Of a stretch of DNA of 64,000 nt, positions 7,626 to 15,503 are shown in pieces. The first letter of the stretch is position 1. Each line of letters opens with the position of its first letter. The notes below the pieces were generated by a model, which made no database searches, was not told where the DNA came from, and saw only the letters and a program-made list of their open reading frames with translations. The stretch is from NCBI GenBank assembly GCA_034423775.1, contig CP139918.1, positions 806,001-870,000 of the forward strand, written 5' to 3'. The translations under genes and the position numbers were made by a program. This stretch comes from Alphaproteobacteria bacterium US3C007 (GTDB lineage Bacteria; Pseudomonadota; Alphaproteobacteria; Rhodobacterales; Rhodobacteraceae).

Positions 7626-8924
7626 TTACCAAATCCGTTTCGTATACTCTCTCATGACATCTAGGGCATAGCCTGAGCCATAGTTGGCAGCGACTGTGTT
7701 TGAACCATGCCCTAGGATGGCCGTGGAGATAGCTTCCGGGCAGCCTGTGTTCCTCAGCTTGTCCTTCATGCGATGGCGTAGTGAATGCATGGTGAGCTTC
7801 TTATCTGTGATTATGGTTCTGAGGCGCTTCATGAGCATGGCTGAGCAGTTATCCCCTCCACGCTCCTTTGCGTATCGGGGAAAGAGCGGTGCCTCAGGAT
7901 CTTTGCCTTGGGATACTTCCTCAAGGGCTTTAATAGCCTCTGGCGAGAGTGGCACAGAGCGCTGCGAGTTATTGGTCTTTAGCGTTCTCCAGGGGTTAGG
8001 GGATATGATTAAACATTCTTTGTCAGTGTCACAGTCTTTGACCCTCAGGCCCGCTATCTCTGATACTCTGCATCCCGTATCTCTCAGACAAACAAACAGC
8101 GCCCAAGCTGTTGTATCATTCGAGTAAGCTGTCTCTAAATGAACGACCTGAGTATCACTCAGCGGTAGCCTATCTAGCTTACTTGCACCCGCACCTTTAA
8201 TGCGAAGGTTGGTAAAGACATTGGGGATGTTGAGGCTGTGCTCCACGATTGCATGGTTAATAGCTGTTCTCACAACCCCCAGCGTTCTAACAGCGCTATT
8301 GGCAGACACACGGCTTAATAGGTGATCCCTAAGATCATTGGCATCTTGCCTGCTGATATCACTAAGCGAGACATACCTAAGCTTCTGCTTACCGTAGATG
8401 TGCTGCATGTCTTTGCGCAGCCTTTCAACCCGCTGCGTAATTTCCTTTTCTGCTTTGGGTGTATCTGACTTATAGGCAACGTAGTCTTTAAGAACCGTCT
8501 CAAGCGTTATGACCTCTTGCCTTAACTTGCCTGAATAAACCTGCTCTACAATCTCTGAAGGTAGCTTTTGCTTATGCAGAGCCTTACCCAACTCATTAAG
8601 CGCATCCTCAATCTCAGAATACTCAGGTACGGCATTGGCCAGCACCATATCCGCCACTTCATCGCCCAGCGCACCCCTAATAATCTCAATATTGCGCTCT
8701 CCTGCTGACTTATCTTTTTCACCCTCTAGCAGAGCTTCGATTCGAGCATGTACCAAGGGCAGGTTTTGCATGGCTTCTTTGTAGCTATCCCCAAGCTGGC
8801 GATAGAGCGTTGCTTTCCCGATCAGGGCTCTAAGATACAGGGGAACGTTGCGTTAATATCGATAGCTTCCATTGGCACGGCGAAAGACATAGCGTGGGAA
8901 TTTAAGCGGCATATCATCACTCAT
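7626..8924 (-). pseudogene. Tyrosine-recombinase integrase with in-frame nonsense codon
   Basis: The full gene starts at ATG 8924 and reads MPLKFPRYVFRRANGSYRY, then TAA at 8853-8855, then continues in the same frame as RNVPLYLRALIGKATLYRQLGDSY through the rest of the enzyme. The homologue at 39849 has a lysine at that position, so one base change created the stop. Downstream the protein is intact: GCRVSEIAGL (box I Arg), HSLRHRMKDKL (His-x-x-Arg), ILGHGSNTVAANYGSGYAL (His and Tyr). A shorter product could start at ATG 8771 but would lack about 50 N-terminal, probably arm-binding, residues. It lies next to the tRNA-Leu att copy at 9096. Confidence 0.9.
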
Positions 8925-9010
8925 AGCTGTTAGCTTTGAGACATAGCTGCCCAGTTGCAAGTAAAACTGGTGGTTTAACGCTGACTATTTAGCGAACAGT
9001 TTCGACAAAC

Positions 9011-9041
9011 TGGTCCTCCAAGCGGTCCCAAAAGTGGTCCA
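9011..9041. repeat. Three GGTCC direct repeats at 12-bp period, probable integrase arm sites
   Basis: GGTCC occurs at 9012, 9024 and 9036, each followed by a similar A-rich half. The reverse complement (GGACC-N7 units) recurs beside the related integrase at 39734-39763 and near the other end of that island at 54392-54408. Position between integrase gene and att copy, the period near one helical turn, and conservation across two islands all suit arm-type integrase binding. Confidence 0.65.
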
Positions 9042-9095
9042 CTTCAAATCTATACCACTGTTTTTGCTTGTTTTATTCTAAATTCTACTAGAATT

Positions 9096-9154
9096 TTGGT
9101 GCCCAGGAGAGGACTCGAACCTCCACGTCCATACAGACACTAGCACCTGAAGCT
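9096..9154 (-). repeat. att site: 59-bp copy of the tRNA-Leu 3' half
   Basis: These 59 bases are identical to 18532-18590, covering the tRNA-Leu gene from its anticodon stem-loop to the CCA end. The sequence diverges inside the 5' strand of the anticodon stem, as expected when an integrase crosses over at the anticodon loop. It forms the left end of the 9155-18532 element and is also the integrase-proximal end of whatever lies to its left. Confidence 0.93.
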
Positions 9155-9250
9155 CTAATTCGCTTCGTGTTCATTATCAGACACTTACGTCAATTCCTGC
9201 GTATAGATTCACACGGGTAGGACAGCCTGTCAACACACGACCTATCCCTT

Positions 9251-9292
9251 AATGTGTGCCAATGTGGACCAAATGTGTGACAAGATGTGTCC
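9251..9292. repeat. Repeated AATGTGTG units near the left att
   Basis: AATGTGTGCC and AATGTGTGAC occur about 21 bases apart, with a further ATGTGTCC after them. They are just inside the left end of the tRNA-Leu element, where arm-type sites for its integrase would be expected. No binding evidence. Confidence 0.4.
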
Positions 9293-9322
9293 ACAGAGTG
9301 GGACGACAGAAGACCACTCGCT

Positions 9323-9386
9323 GTAGCTATTTCGTGAAACTCATTCCAAACGGTAAGCTGCCTGTTTCGATACAATGAGTGGTTAG
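9323..9386. repeat. 64-bp imperfect direct repeat, copy 1 (copy 2 at 10121-10184)
   Basis: The two 64-bp segments share about 84% of positions, with the common core ATTCCAAACGGT. They flank the isomerase-like gene at 9383-9991. On the minus strand both encode a similar peptide (LLYRN-QLTVWNEF), so they may be tails of a duplicated, now fragmentary gene rather than a transposon target. Confidence 0.7.
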
Positions 9387-9991
9387 TAAATGGGAGCTAA
9401 AGACCCTCTCAATGCCCAACTTACAGCGTCCTCTAAACGGTCATCACCCCAGAAAACTTCATCAGAGACCACAAAACTTGGGGATCCAAAAACCCCTAGG
9501 GCTTTTGCCTCAATCGTTTCTTTATCAAGCATTGATACAATCTCTTGAGATGCTGCAAGACCCATTACCCGATCAACATCTTGCCCGATTTCAGTCAGGC
9601 TACCAGAAATATTAGGCTCTTCTCCTGCGGGCTCGCCTTTTTCAAACCATCGGCGGTAAGTTGCTTGAGTATATGCTTCTATCCAGCCTTCTTCTTTTCC
9701 CAAAATGGCTATTTGATTGGCCAAAACTAAGCCTGACAAAGGATAGGGGGCAGGGATCTTTGGTTCTAGGCCATACATTCTAGATCGGCGCTCAATATCA
9801 CGCCACATGTAAGCTGATTTTACAGGCTTGTTTGAAAAAGGAATGTTTTTCTGCTCAACCATCACATCACGCACATTGAAGGGTCGCCAAGAAATTTCTA
9901 TTCCATTAGCCACGGCTATCTTGGGTAATCGTAAAACAGTTAAATAAGTATAAGTAGATCCTATAGAATACCAAAAATCTATTGATGACAT
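9383..9991 (-). CDS. 2-hydroxychromene-2-carboxylate isomerase/DsbA-family thioredoxin-fold protein
   Basis: A 202-residue protein of the GST-kappa/HCCA-isomerase class. It begins IDFWYSIGSTYTYL, with the serine-containing active-site position typical of this class in place of a Cys-x-x-Cys pair. It has a helical insertion and ends with GVFGSPSFVV and FWGDDRLEDA, the usual C-terminal signature. Known members isomerise an intermediate of naphthalene breakdown using glutathione, but many homologues act on other aromatic or unknown substrates. It is the leftmost gene of the tRNA-Leu element and appears to be metabolic cargo; no other aromatic-degradation gene is near. It is flanked by a 64-bp direct repeat. 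Confidence 0.85.
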   Translation of the reverse strand: MSSIDFWYSIGSTYTYLTVLRLPKIAVANGIEISWRPFNVRDVMVEQKNIPFSNKPVKSAYMWRDIERRSRMYGLEPKIPAPYPLSGLVLANQIAILGKEEGWIEAYTQATYRRWFEKGEPAGEEPNISGSLTEIGQDVDRVMGLAASQEIVSMLDKETIEAKALGVFGSPSFVVSDEVFWGDDRLEDAVSWALRGSLAPIY

Positions 9992-10120
9992 GCGAAGCCA
10001 CTTTCTAATCTAAAATGTAGTATCAAGAGTTGCGAAACCAAAGTTCGAAGTCAACAAAGAACCAATTTACGTCACGACACGTTAAATTTTATCATCACTG
10101 AAAGTACTCGATTGTCCCAT

Positions 10121-10184
10121 GTAGCCATCTTATAAAATTCATTCCAAACGGTGAGTTGTTTGTTCCGATACAATAAGTGGTTAG
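10121..10184. repeat. 64-bp imperfect direct repeat, copy 2
   Basis: Partner of 9323-9386 in the same orientation. It lies upstream of the isomerase-like gene. Confidence 0.7.
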
Positions 10185-10305
10185 CACAAAGGGGGCACGC
10201 ATGGGCCACACCCCCTGTGCCCGTTATATATACTTGAGCTTTGACAGTGAATTGAGCTGGGAGTGTGTTAACCATTTGTACAGTAAGTGCTTAACCTAGG
10301 TTTTT

Positions 10306-10935
10306 TTAAAGAATACCGGCAATTTTCACTATCGATCTCATATCAACATCAATACCTGCAGAAAGTTTGGCAAAGGCCTGATTGGTTGCAAGCTCAGTGT
10401 ATGTTGCTTCAATTGCAGCCATTGAAGGATATGTGACGCCCAGTAGATAAGTCCCAATATCGTTTCCTGTCACGGTATGCCCAAACCTAAATGTTTGAGC
10501 CCCATGGTCTTTAAACGTTGAAGTGGTGGACGATAATAAGTTTATCAACTCGGCCTCATTTAAAGTCTTTGGCCTTGCCCGAGTAAGAACTAAATAATTT
10601 GGCATTGGTGATAGCGTAGGTTCAAAAGGTATTGCTTTGCTCTGCATAACATTGCGAACAAAGGGTTTTGTTGCATGATCCTTAATCATGCTCCCATACG
10701 GTTTTGAGTTTGGAATGGCTTTCATAACATTCTCGAACCCTACTAGGCTTTCAAAGAATTGAATAAATATTAAGGCGTTTGGATGCTTTCCACTTAGAAC
10801 ACTGCCGTATGTAATACGCATGGCGCCATTGTCTTTGCACTCTTGGGCAAAATCACCCATTGCACCCATTAAGCCTGCTCTATCGTTGGTGTCGCTTGTC
10901 GCTCCGGTTATCACAATAAAATTTGGTTCACTCAT
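10306..10935 (-). CDS. Hypothetical protein, likely duplicated dimeric alpha/beta-barrel
   Basis: The 209-residue product starts at ATG 10935 behind a strong ribosome site (GGGAGGAAAC). I do not recognise a named family. It appears to consist of two repeats of a ferredoxin-like alpha/beta unit. The first half has FIVITGA, MRITYGSVLSG and LIFIQFFES. The second half has YLVLTRARP, FRFGHTVTG and YLLGVTYPS. That layout resembles tandem DUF1330/ABM-type dimeric alpha-beta-barrel proteins. It has no signal peptide or membrane segment. It could work with the isomerase-like gene downstream, but the 314-base gap and the repeat between them argue against a tight operon. Confidence 0.65.
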   Translation of the reverse strand: MSEPNFIVITGATSDTNDRAGLMGAMGDFAQECKDNGAMRITYGSVLSGKHPNALIFIQFFESLVGFENVMKAIPNSKPYGSMIKDHATKPFVRNVMQSKAIPFEPTLSPMPNYLVLTRARPKTLNEAELINLLSSTTSTFKDHGAQTFRFGHTVTGNDIGTYLLGVTYPSMAAIEATYTELATNQAFAKLSAGIDVDMRSIVKIAGIL

Positions 10936-11177
10936 AATGTTTCCTCCCTTTTTTCATTTGATCGCTTTGTGACGATTAGGATCACAAAATCTCATATCTT
11001 TAGGCTAGACCTCCAACTCACATCATCAAAGTTAAAAAATTTAAAACCCAAAAAATCCCGTAAATTGCATATTTTTTAATCAACCCCAATAAAAAAATTT
11101 TGGTGATCCAGATTTTCATTTGAGTTTCATATTAATTCTTTATCTTTGGAAGGCATAAATCAAATGGGAGAATAACA

Positions 11178-11582
11178 ATGATTGGTGATAAAGCCGGATC
11201 AATGACATTTCAGGAAACTAGTAAACCGATAGATTCTGGTAAATATGGACTTCCCGCTATGGACACCCACACTGTCGGTAGTGGAAAATTATTAGGCTAT
11301 GATGTTCAATCACGAGCGGCATTTACTGCTCACATGAGACCTGACGGTTCATGGGCGGGTCATGCTTACGCTGGTGTAGTAATGTGTGCAGAAGGTGTTG
11401 CCACATATAAGTGTGATGGAGTTGGAAACATGACCGAAGCCGGGGGCGTATCTTTTAGAGGCGGGGCTATATTTGAAACGACATCTGAAGCTTTATCTGA
11501 ACTGAATGGTAAGTATTACATGTTCACTTATGAGGCTGATGCAGAGGGCAAAGCAGTGTGGGAACTTTACCCTTGCGTCTAA
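11178..11582 (+). CDS. Hypothetical small protein, 134 aa
   Basis: I do not recognise this protein. It starts with a plausible ribosome site (GGGAGA, 7 bases before ATG). The sequence is Gly/Ala-rich with alternating hydrophobic residues, including GYDVQSRAAFTAHM, SWAGHAYAGVVMC and VSFRGGAIFETTSEALSELNGK, which suggests a small beta-barrel such as an allene-oxide-cyclase-like or lipocalin-like fold. There is no signal peptide. The upstream 240 bases are very AT-rich and likely hold the divergent promoters for this gene and the leftward gene at 10935. Confidence 0.6.
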   Translation: MIGDKAGSMTFQETSKPIDSGKYGLPAMDTHTVGSGKLLGYDVQSRAAFTAHMRPDGSWAGHAYAGVVMCAEGVATYKCDGVGNMTEAGGVSFRGGAIFETTSEALSELNGKYYMFTYEADAEGKAVWELYPCV

Positions 11583-11754
11583 AAGTACTGGTTTAGAGCT
11601 TTGACTCTAAGGCGCCTACGAAAACCGGACGTAGAGCTTGGAAGCGATGGTGCCATCTGGGCCTTGGAGGATGGCAGGTCAGGTCGTTTGATAAAGTCTA
11701 TCAAAGCATGAGAGTAAATGAATCATGTAAGAAGTTGGGTAATCGGTGTCGGGT

Positions 11755-11820
11755 GTGTCAGGTAAAACCAAAAGTTTTCTGAAAGAAAAACATTATCAAA
11801 ACTTTGTTTTCACCTGACAC
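11755..11820. terminator. Long imperfect hairpin after the primase gene
   Basis: GTGTCAGGT at 11755 pairs with ACCTGACAC at 11812-11820, and the stem continues imperfectly inward through A/T-rich sequence for about 24 bases with a ~17-base loop. It lies 12 bases past the stop of the leftward primase gene, so termination is the simplest role; an origin-type hairpin is an alternative. Confidence 0.55.
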
Positions 11821-11832
11821 CGGTGACACCCC

Positions 11833-14043
11833 CTAGAAGAGTACGTCCTTATCGTTAACTTCAATCACATCCTTTTCGTCCCAATGATACCGAACCCCAG
11901 CATAATGCCTTACAGCTTTGCTTCTGCCATAAGCGACCCCGTCGATCCTCAGCATGGACGCTTTAAACTGCTTATCGTCCTGCAGGTTGTAGCCCATCCG
12001 CTGACACCATAATCGATATTCTTGGTAGAGCTCAGATGATTGGATTTTACTGGCTGGATCAAGCACCAGCTGAGCATCAACGAACTTACCCACCGTATCC
12101 ATATCCTGCTGGTAATGATCCAGTTGATCCATGACGATCTGCGGTGGGTTGAGCCCCTGCTGCTGCCACTCGAGGCAACCCCGTATAGCCCAGTTTAGGA
12201 TGCCCGAAAGCTCTGCCTCGAGTTTATCTGGTAAGGCTTTGTCTTGTTCGTGGGGCATAAAGGTGCGGTTGAATGGAACAATTTGAAACCGTCGAAAAAT
12301 ACCATGATCCCTGCCATTAACCTTGGGCAAACTATTAGTAGCTACAAAGATCTTGCCCATGATTTTAAAGGTGGTGTAGCTACCATAAAGCGCTCGAGCA
12401 GTAATTTCATCTCCACCAGTCATCCGCTTCAATTTCGCTTCTGCCAAAGGCTGATCTTTATCTGTTTCAGAAACTGTGATCATTCGGGCACCCGCTAGAT
12501 GTATCAGATCATCACCAACGCCTTCACGCTGATTTGCCATCAGTGTCGTAGCTGCAGCTGTCTTTGAGTAATCACCCATTAACTTTGACAGGATGTTGAG
12601 CAAGGTGGATTTACCATTTGCACCGTCACCATTCATTGGAAAGAAGCACTGTTCATCTATACGACCAGTTAAGCTGTACCCCACTGTGCGCTGCACAAAT
12701 TTCACCAACGCATCATTGTCCAAAAAGATCTCATTCAAGAAGCTTTTGAACACAGGGCAATCCGCTTCTGGATCATACCGAACGCTTGATTGAAGGCTCA
12801 CCAACGTGTTTGCTTGAGGCGTAACAGGCTGCCCAGTTTTTAGGTCAATCCAAGTGTTACCAGCAGCAAACAGCATTGGGTCTGTATCAAAGTCAGTGAT
12901 TGACTTGGCCAAGCGTGGCTGCGCCAACTCCAATGTGTTTTTGATTTTGCTGAGGTTTTCAAAGCGCCTCAATGCATCTTCAAACCTTCTGTTATGCTTT
13001 TGAGCAGCACCAGCAGCAGATACAAACTCGCTCACCAGCAAACGAACAGCATTTGATGGATCAGGCTTCCACACTAAGCCATCCCAGAGATACCACTGCT
13101 TCTTTTCATGAACATAAACCGCACGTTTCTTAGCCCAACGGGTAAAGGCCTCGGCCATCTTTTCCTCGGTGATCTCATCTTCATGGGTAGTCGGAAGAAT
13201 TGTTGGAGCTGCACCATCAGCCTCGATCACATCCGTATTGTTAGCGCCAATATCCAACCACTCAGCTATTTTGCGAGCAGTGTTAACGCCAAGCACATCA
13301 ACCATAATACCGTAACCAGATACGCTAGATGCATCCTGAGCATATGTGGTGGCTACCGCATTCAGTCGATCATCCAGCTCTTCATCGCCGGTAAAATCAC
13401 AGATTGTGTTAACCACGTTTTCCGCCAAATCCTGATCGAAATCAGCTTTATACATCATACCCGCAAAGGCCAAAGCCAGTTGATGCCGTGAGCCTTCTGA
13501 CCAAGATCGAGCTATGACAGAACAGGCTGCAATCCTTTGGGTGGCTACGAGTAGATCTGCATAATCAACGGCAGGGGCACTGTCATTAATATAGCTGAAT
13601 TGCAGCTTGTGCCCGCTTGGGTGGATCGAGGGTGGCAGCATGGTTTGGGTGCCATCTGATCTCAACTCGACCAAGCATTCAGAACTGTCTGGCATATTGA
13701 ACTTACGGGTTTTCCCTGACGACTTTATTGCGACCAGATAATGGCCCCTACCGTTTCCTTCATGGCCAAAGCTGGCCACTGTGTCGGGCAGAAATAAATC
13801 AGCAAACGCCACCGCTTCAGCGCAATCCAAATCAATATCGATCAGAGCTGAGGTGGTACCGTTTAAGATGCCAATGTTGTGTTGCAGCATTTGGTTTGCA
13901 GCCAGTGCATCCTCAGCTGATACGGGCTGGTTTCTCCAATCTACCTTGATTGGATTTTTCTTTTTGGGATGCAAAGAAAGGTAGGCGTCATTCCTGCAAA
14001 TTTGATATAGTTCCACGAGGCGTGGCGAAAGTGTCATCTCCAT
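11833..14043 (-). CDS. Primase-polymerase/D5-type SF3 helicase (phage-plasmid replication protein)
   Basis: A 736-residue replication protein. Residues 1-170 form a bifunctional primase/polymerase domain with the metal-binding DIDLD (near 69) and the PPSIHPSGHKL motif (near 138). Residues ~430-640 form a D5_N plus superfamily 3 helicase with Walker A GDGANGKST (472-480), a downstream SETDKD segment, GSYTTFKIMGKIFVATNSLP, and the FRRFQIVPF arginine-finger region. This arrangement is that of P4-like satellite and plasmid primases that unwind and prime their own origin. The ATG at 14043 follows AAGGAG. It suggests the tRNA-Leu element can replicate autonomously once excised. Confidence 0.95.
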   Translation of the reverse strand: MEMTLSPRLVELYQICRNDAYLSLHPKKKNPIKVDWRNQPVSAEDALAANQMLQHNIGILNGTTSALIDIDLDCAEAVAFADLFLPDTVASFGHEGNGRGHYLVAIKSSGKTRKFNMPDSSECLVELRSDGTQTMLPPSIHPSGHKLQFSYINDSAPAVDYADLLVATQRIAACSVIARSWSEGSRHQLALAFAGMMYKADFDQDLAENVVNTICDFTGDEELDDRLNAVATTYAQDASSVSGYGIMVDVLGVNTARKIAEWLDIGANNTDVIEADGAAPTILPTTHEDEITEEKMAEAFTRWAKKRAVYVHEKKQWYLWDGLVWKPDPSNAVRLLVSEFVSAAGAAQKHNRRFEDALRRFENLSKIKNTLELAQPRLAKSITDFDTDPMLFAAGNTWIDLKTGQPVTPQANTLVSLQSSVRYDPEADCPVFKSFLNEIFLDNDALVKFVQRTVGYSLTGRIDEQCFFPMNGDGANGKSTLLNILSKLMGDYSKTAAATTLMANQREGVGDDLIHLAGARMITVSETDKDQPLAEAKLKRMTGGDEITARALYGSYTTFKIMGKIFVATNSLPKVNGRDHGIFRRFQIVPFNRTFMPHEQDKALPDKLEAELSGILNWAIRGCLEWQQQGLNPPQIVMDQLDHYQQDMDTVGKFVDAQLVLDPASKIQSSELYQEYRLWCQRMGYNLQDDKQFKASMLRIDGVAYGRSKAVRHYAGVRYHWDEKDVIEVNDKDVLF

Positions 14044-14320
14044 TTTTGTTACTCCTTATATTTTAGGCGCCGATGCCCCTTCACGGATCGAATATCCGCA
14101 CCATCGGGGCGTGAAGATATCGGCTATAAATATACCCTAAAGTATTAAAGTAACAGATTTATGACAATTTTGTATCAGTACAGTAAATGTCACAAATTTC
14201 CCAAACAAGCAGAAATCTGCCCATGAAAATGGAATCGTTGCTTTCAAATAAAGTATCAAATTTACTGTCTGTATAAAAATAAGCCCGCAGAAATTGGGCA
14301 CAGCGGTTCGAGCATAACAA
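14044..14320. other. Divergent intergenic region between primase and MORN genes
   Basis: AT-rich non-coding DNA that must hold the promoters of the primase (leftward) and the MORN protein gene (rightward). CAGTAAATGTCACAAAT and ATCAAATTTACTGTC form a loose inverted pair around 14180-14270. Such a region next to a primase is also a candidate origin, but I cannot identify clear iterons. Confidence 0.4.
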
Positions 14321-15097
14321 ATGAAAAATCTATATCGGCGGCTATTCGGTCGTATGTACTGGGCACAGTATTCAAAAGAGATTTCGTATCGAGGGTCATG
14401 GAAAAAAGGTAACTTCCACGGCCTTGGTCAGATGAAATATGCCAACGGCACGGCCTTCACTGGTTCCTTTAAGAATGGAGCCAAGAATGGCCACGGGCAC
14501 ATTAAGTACACAAACGGCTATCAATATAATGGTAATTGGATAGACGGACATCAAACTGGGTTTGGGGAAATCTCATATAAGAATGGGGATCTCTATGAAG
14601 GTGGTGTTCAAAATGGCCTCAGGCATCGTGAAGGTAGGCTCTTTAAAGCATCCACCTGTACTTGGTATGAAGGCTCTTGGATACATGGAATGCTCTACGG
14701 ACATGTTATCATCTCATCCTCCGATTGGATATTTGAGGGACAGCTGCCTGAAGCAAATGAAGTTTCCAATGGTAAACTCAGTTACCCAGATGGTTCATTC
14801 TATGAGGGTCAAGTTTTGAACTTCAAAAGATCTGGCAAAGGTACGTTGACTGATCCAGCTGGAGGAAAAACGAACGGTGTTTGGAAAGATCAGCTCCATG
14901 TCACTAACGCTATCAGGACAGACTCGGAAGGCATCATTTGGAAAGGCACATTCAAGAACCAACAGCCTAACGGGTTCATGCGTATTCAGATGCCCAATGG
15001 ACAGGGCTATGATGGTGTTTGGGAGCAAGGTGAAATGGTAAGGGTTTTAAGTGTGCGCAACAAAACCAAAAGTCCAAACCATTATGTCGTACATTGA
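14321..15097 (+). CDS. MORN-repeat protein
   Basis: A 258-residue protein built of about eight to nine MORN repeats, the ~23-residue motif with Y-x-G-x-W/F...G-x-G. Examples are YRGSWKKGNFHGLGQMKYANG, FTGSFKNGAKNGHGHIKY, YNGNWIDGHQTGFG, YEGSWIHGMLYG and YDGVWEQG. The repeats in the middle are more degenerate. MORN sheets usually mediate protein or phospholipid contacts. There is no signal peptide or membrane segment, so it is probably cytoplasmic. It lies between the primase and the cyclase gene in the tRNA-Leu element; a link to the cyclase is possible but unproven. Confidence 0.9.
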   Translation: MKNLYRRLFGRMYWAQYSKEISYRGSWKKGNFHGLGQMKYANGTAFTGSFKNGAKNGHGHIKYTNGYQYNGNWIDGHQTGFGEISYKNGDLYEGGVQNGLRHREGRLFKASTCTWYEGSWIHGMLYGHVIISSSDWIFEGQLPEANEVSNGKLSYPDGSFYEGQVLNFKRSGKGTLTDPAGGKTNGVWKDQLHVTNAIRTDSEGIIWKGTFKNQQPNGFMRIQMPNGQGYDGVWEQGEMVRVLSVRNKTKSPNHYVVH

Positions 15098-15503
15098 AAA
15101 TCGTTTATTCCAAATCTCAGATAAACTAACTCATATCGAAGCCCCCTACAGCACTTGTCCTGTCACTCATATACACAGTAGCCGTTTTGTAAGTAGCCGT
15201 TTTCGCCACATCTAATGTGGGCTAACTCCATCAATGTCAGGATTGCAGATCGCTTTTGCGGTTACTGGCATTTCACCTGCTCATCAGGTGCTCAAATGCA
15301 TATCAAAACCATACTATACTTTCGTATGTAAATCAATAAAAGATTTAAAACTAAGGTATATCTTTATAAGAAGCGTCAAATGGGAAGTAGCGCAAGCGAT
15401 TTGTAATTTATTGCAACAGTGTGCATGAATTTCGTTACGTTTTTCTAGACAGATTTTGGACCGCATGACACCATCACTGTGAAACTTAACGCTTGGCGAG
15501 CCT
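15098..15503. other. 406-base gap upstream of the cyclase gene
   Basis: I see no gene here. AGTAGCCGTTTT is repeated at 15177 and 15192 (15-bp period). The rest is AT-rich and likely carries the cyclase promoter. Confidence 0.45.
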
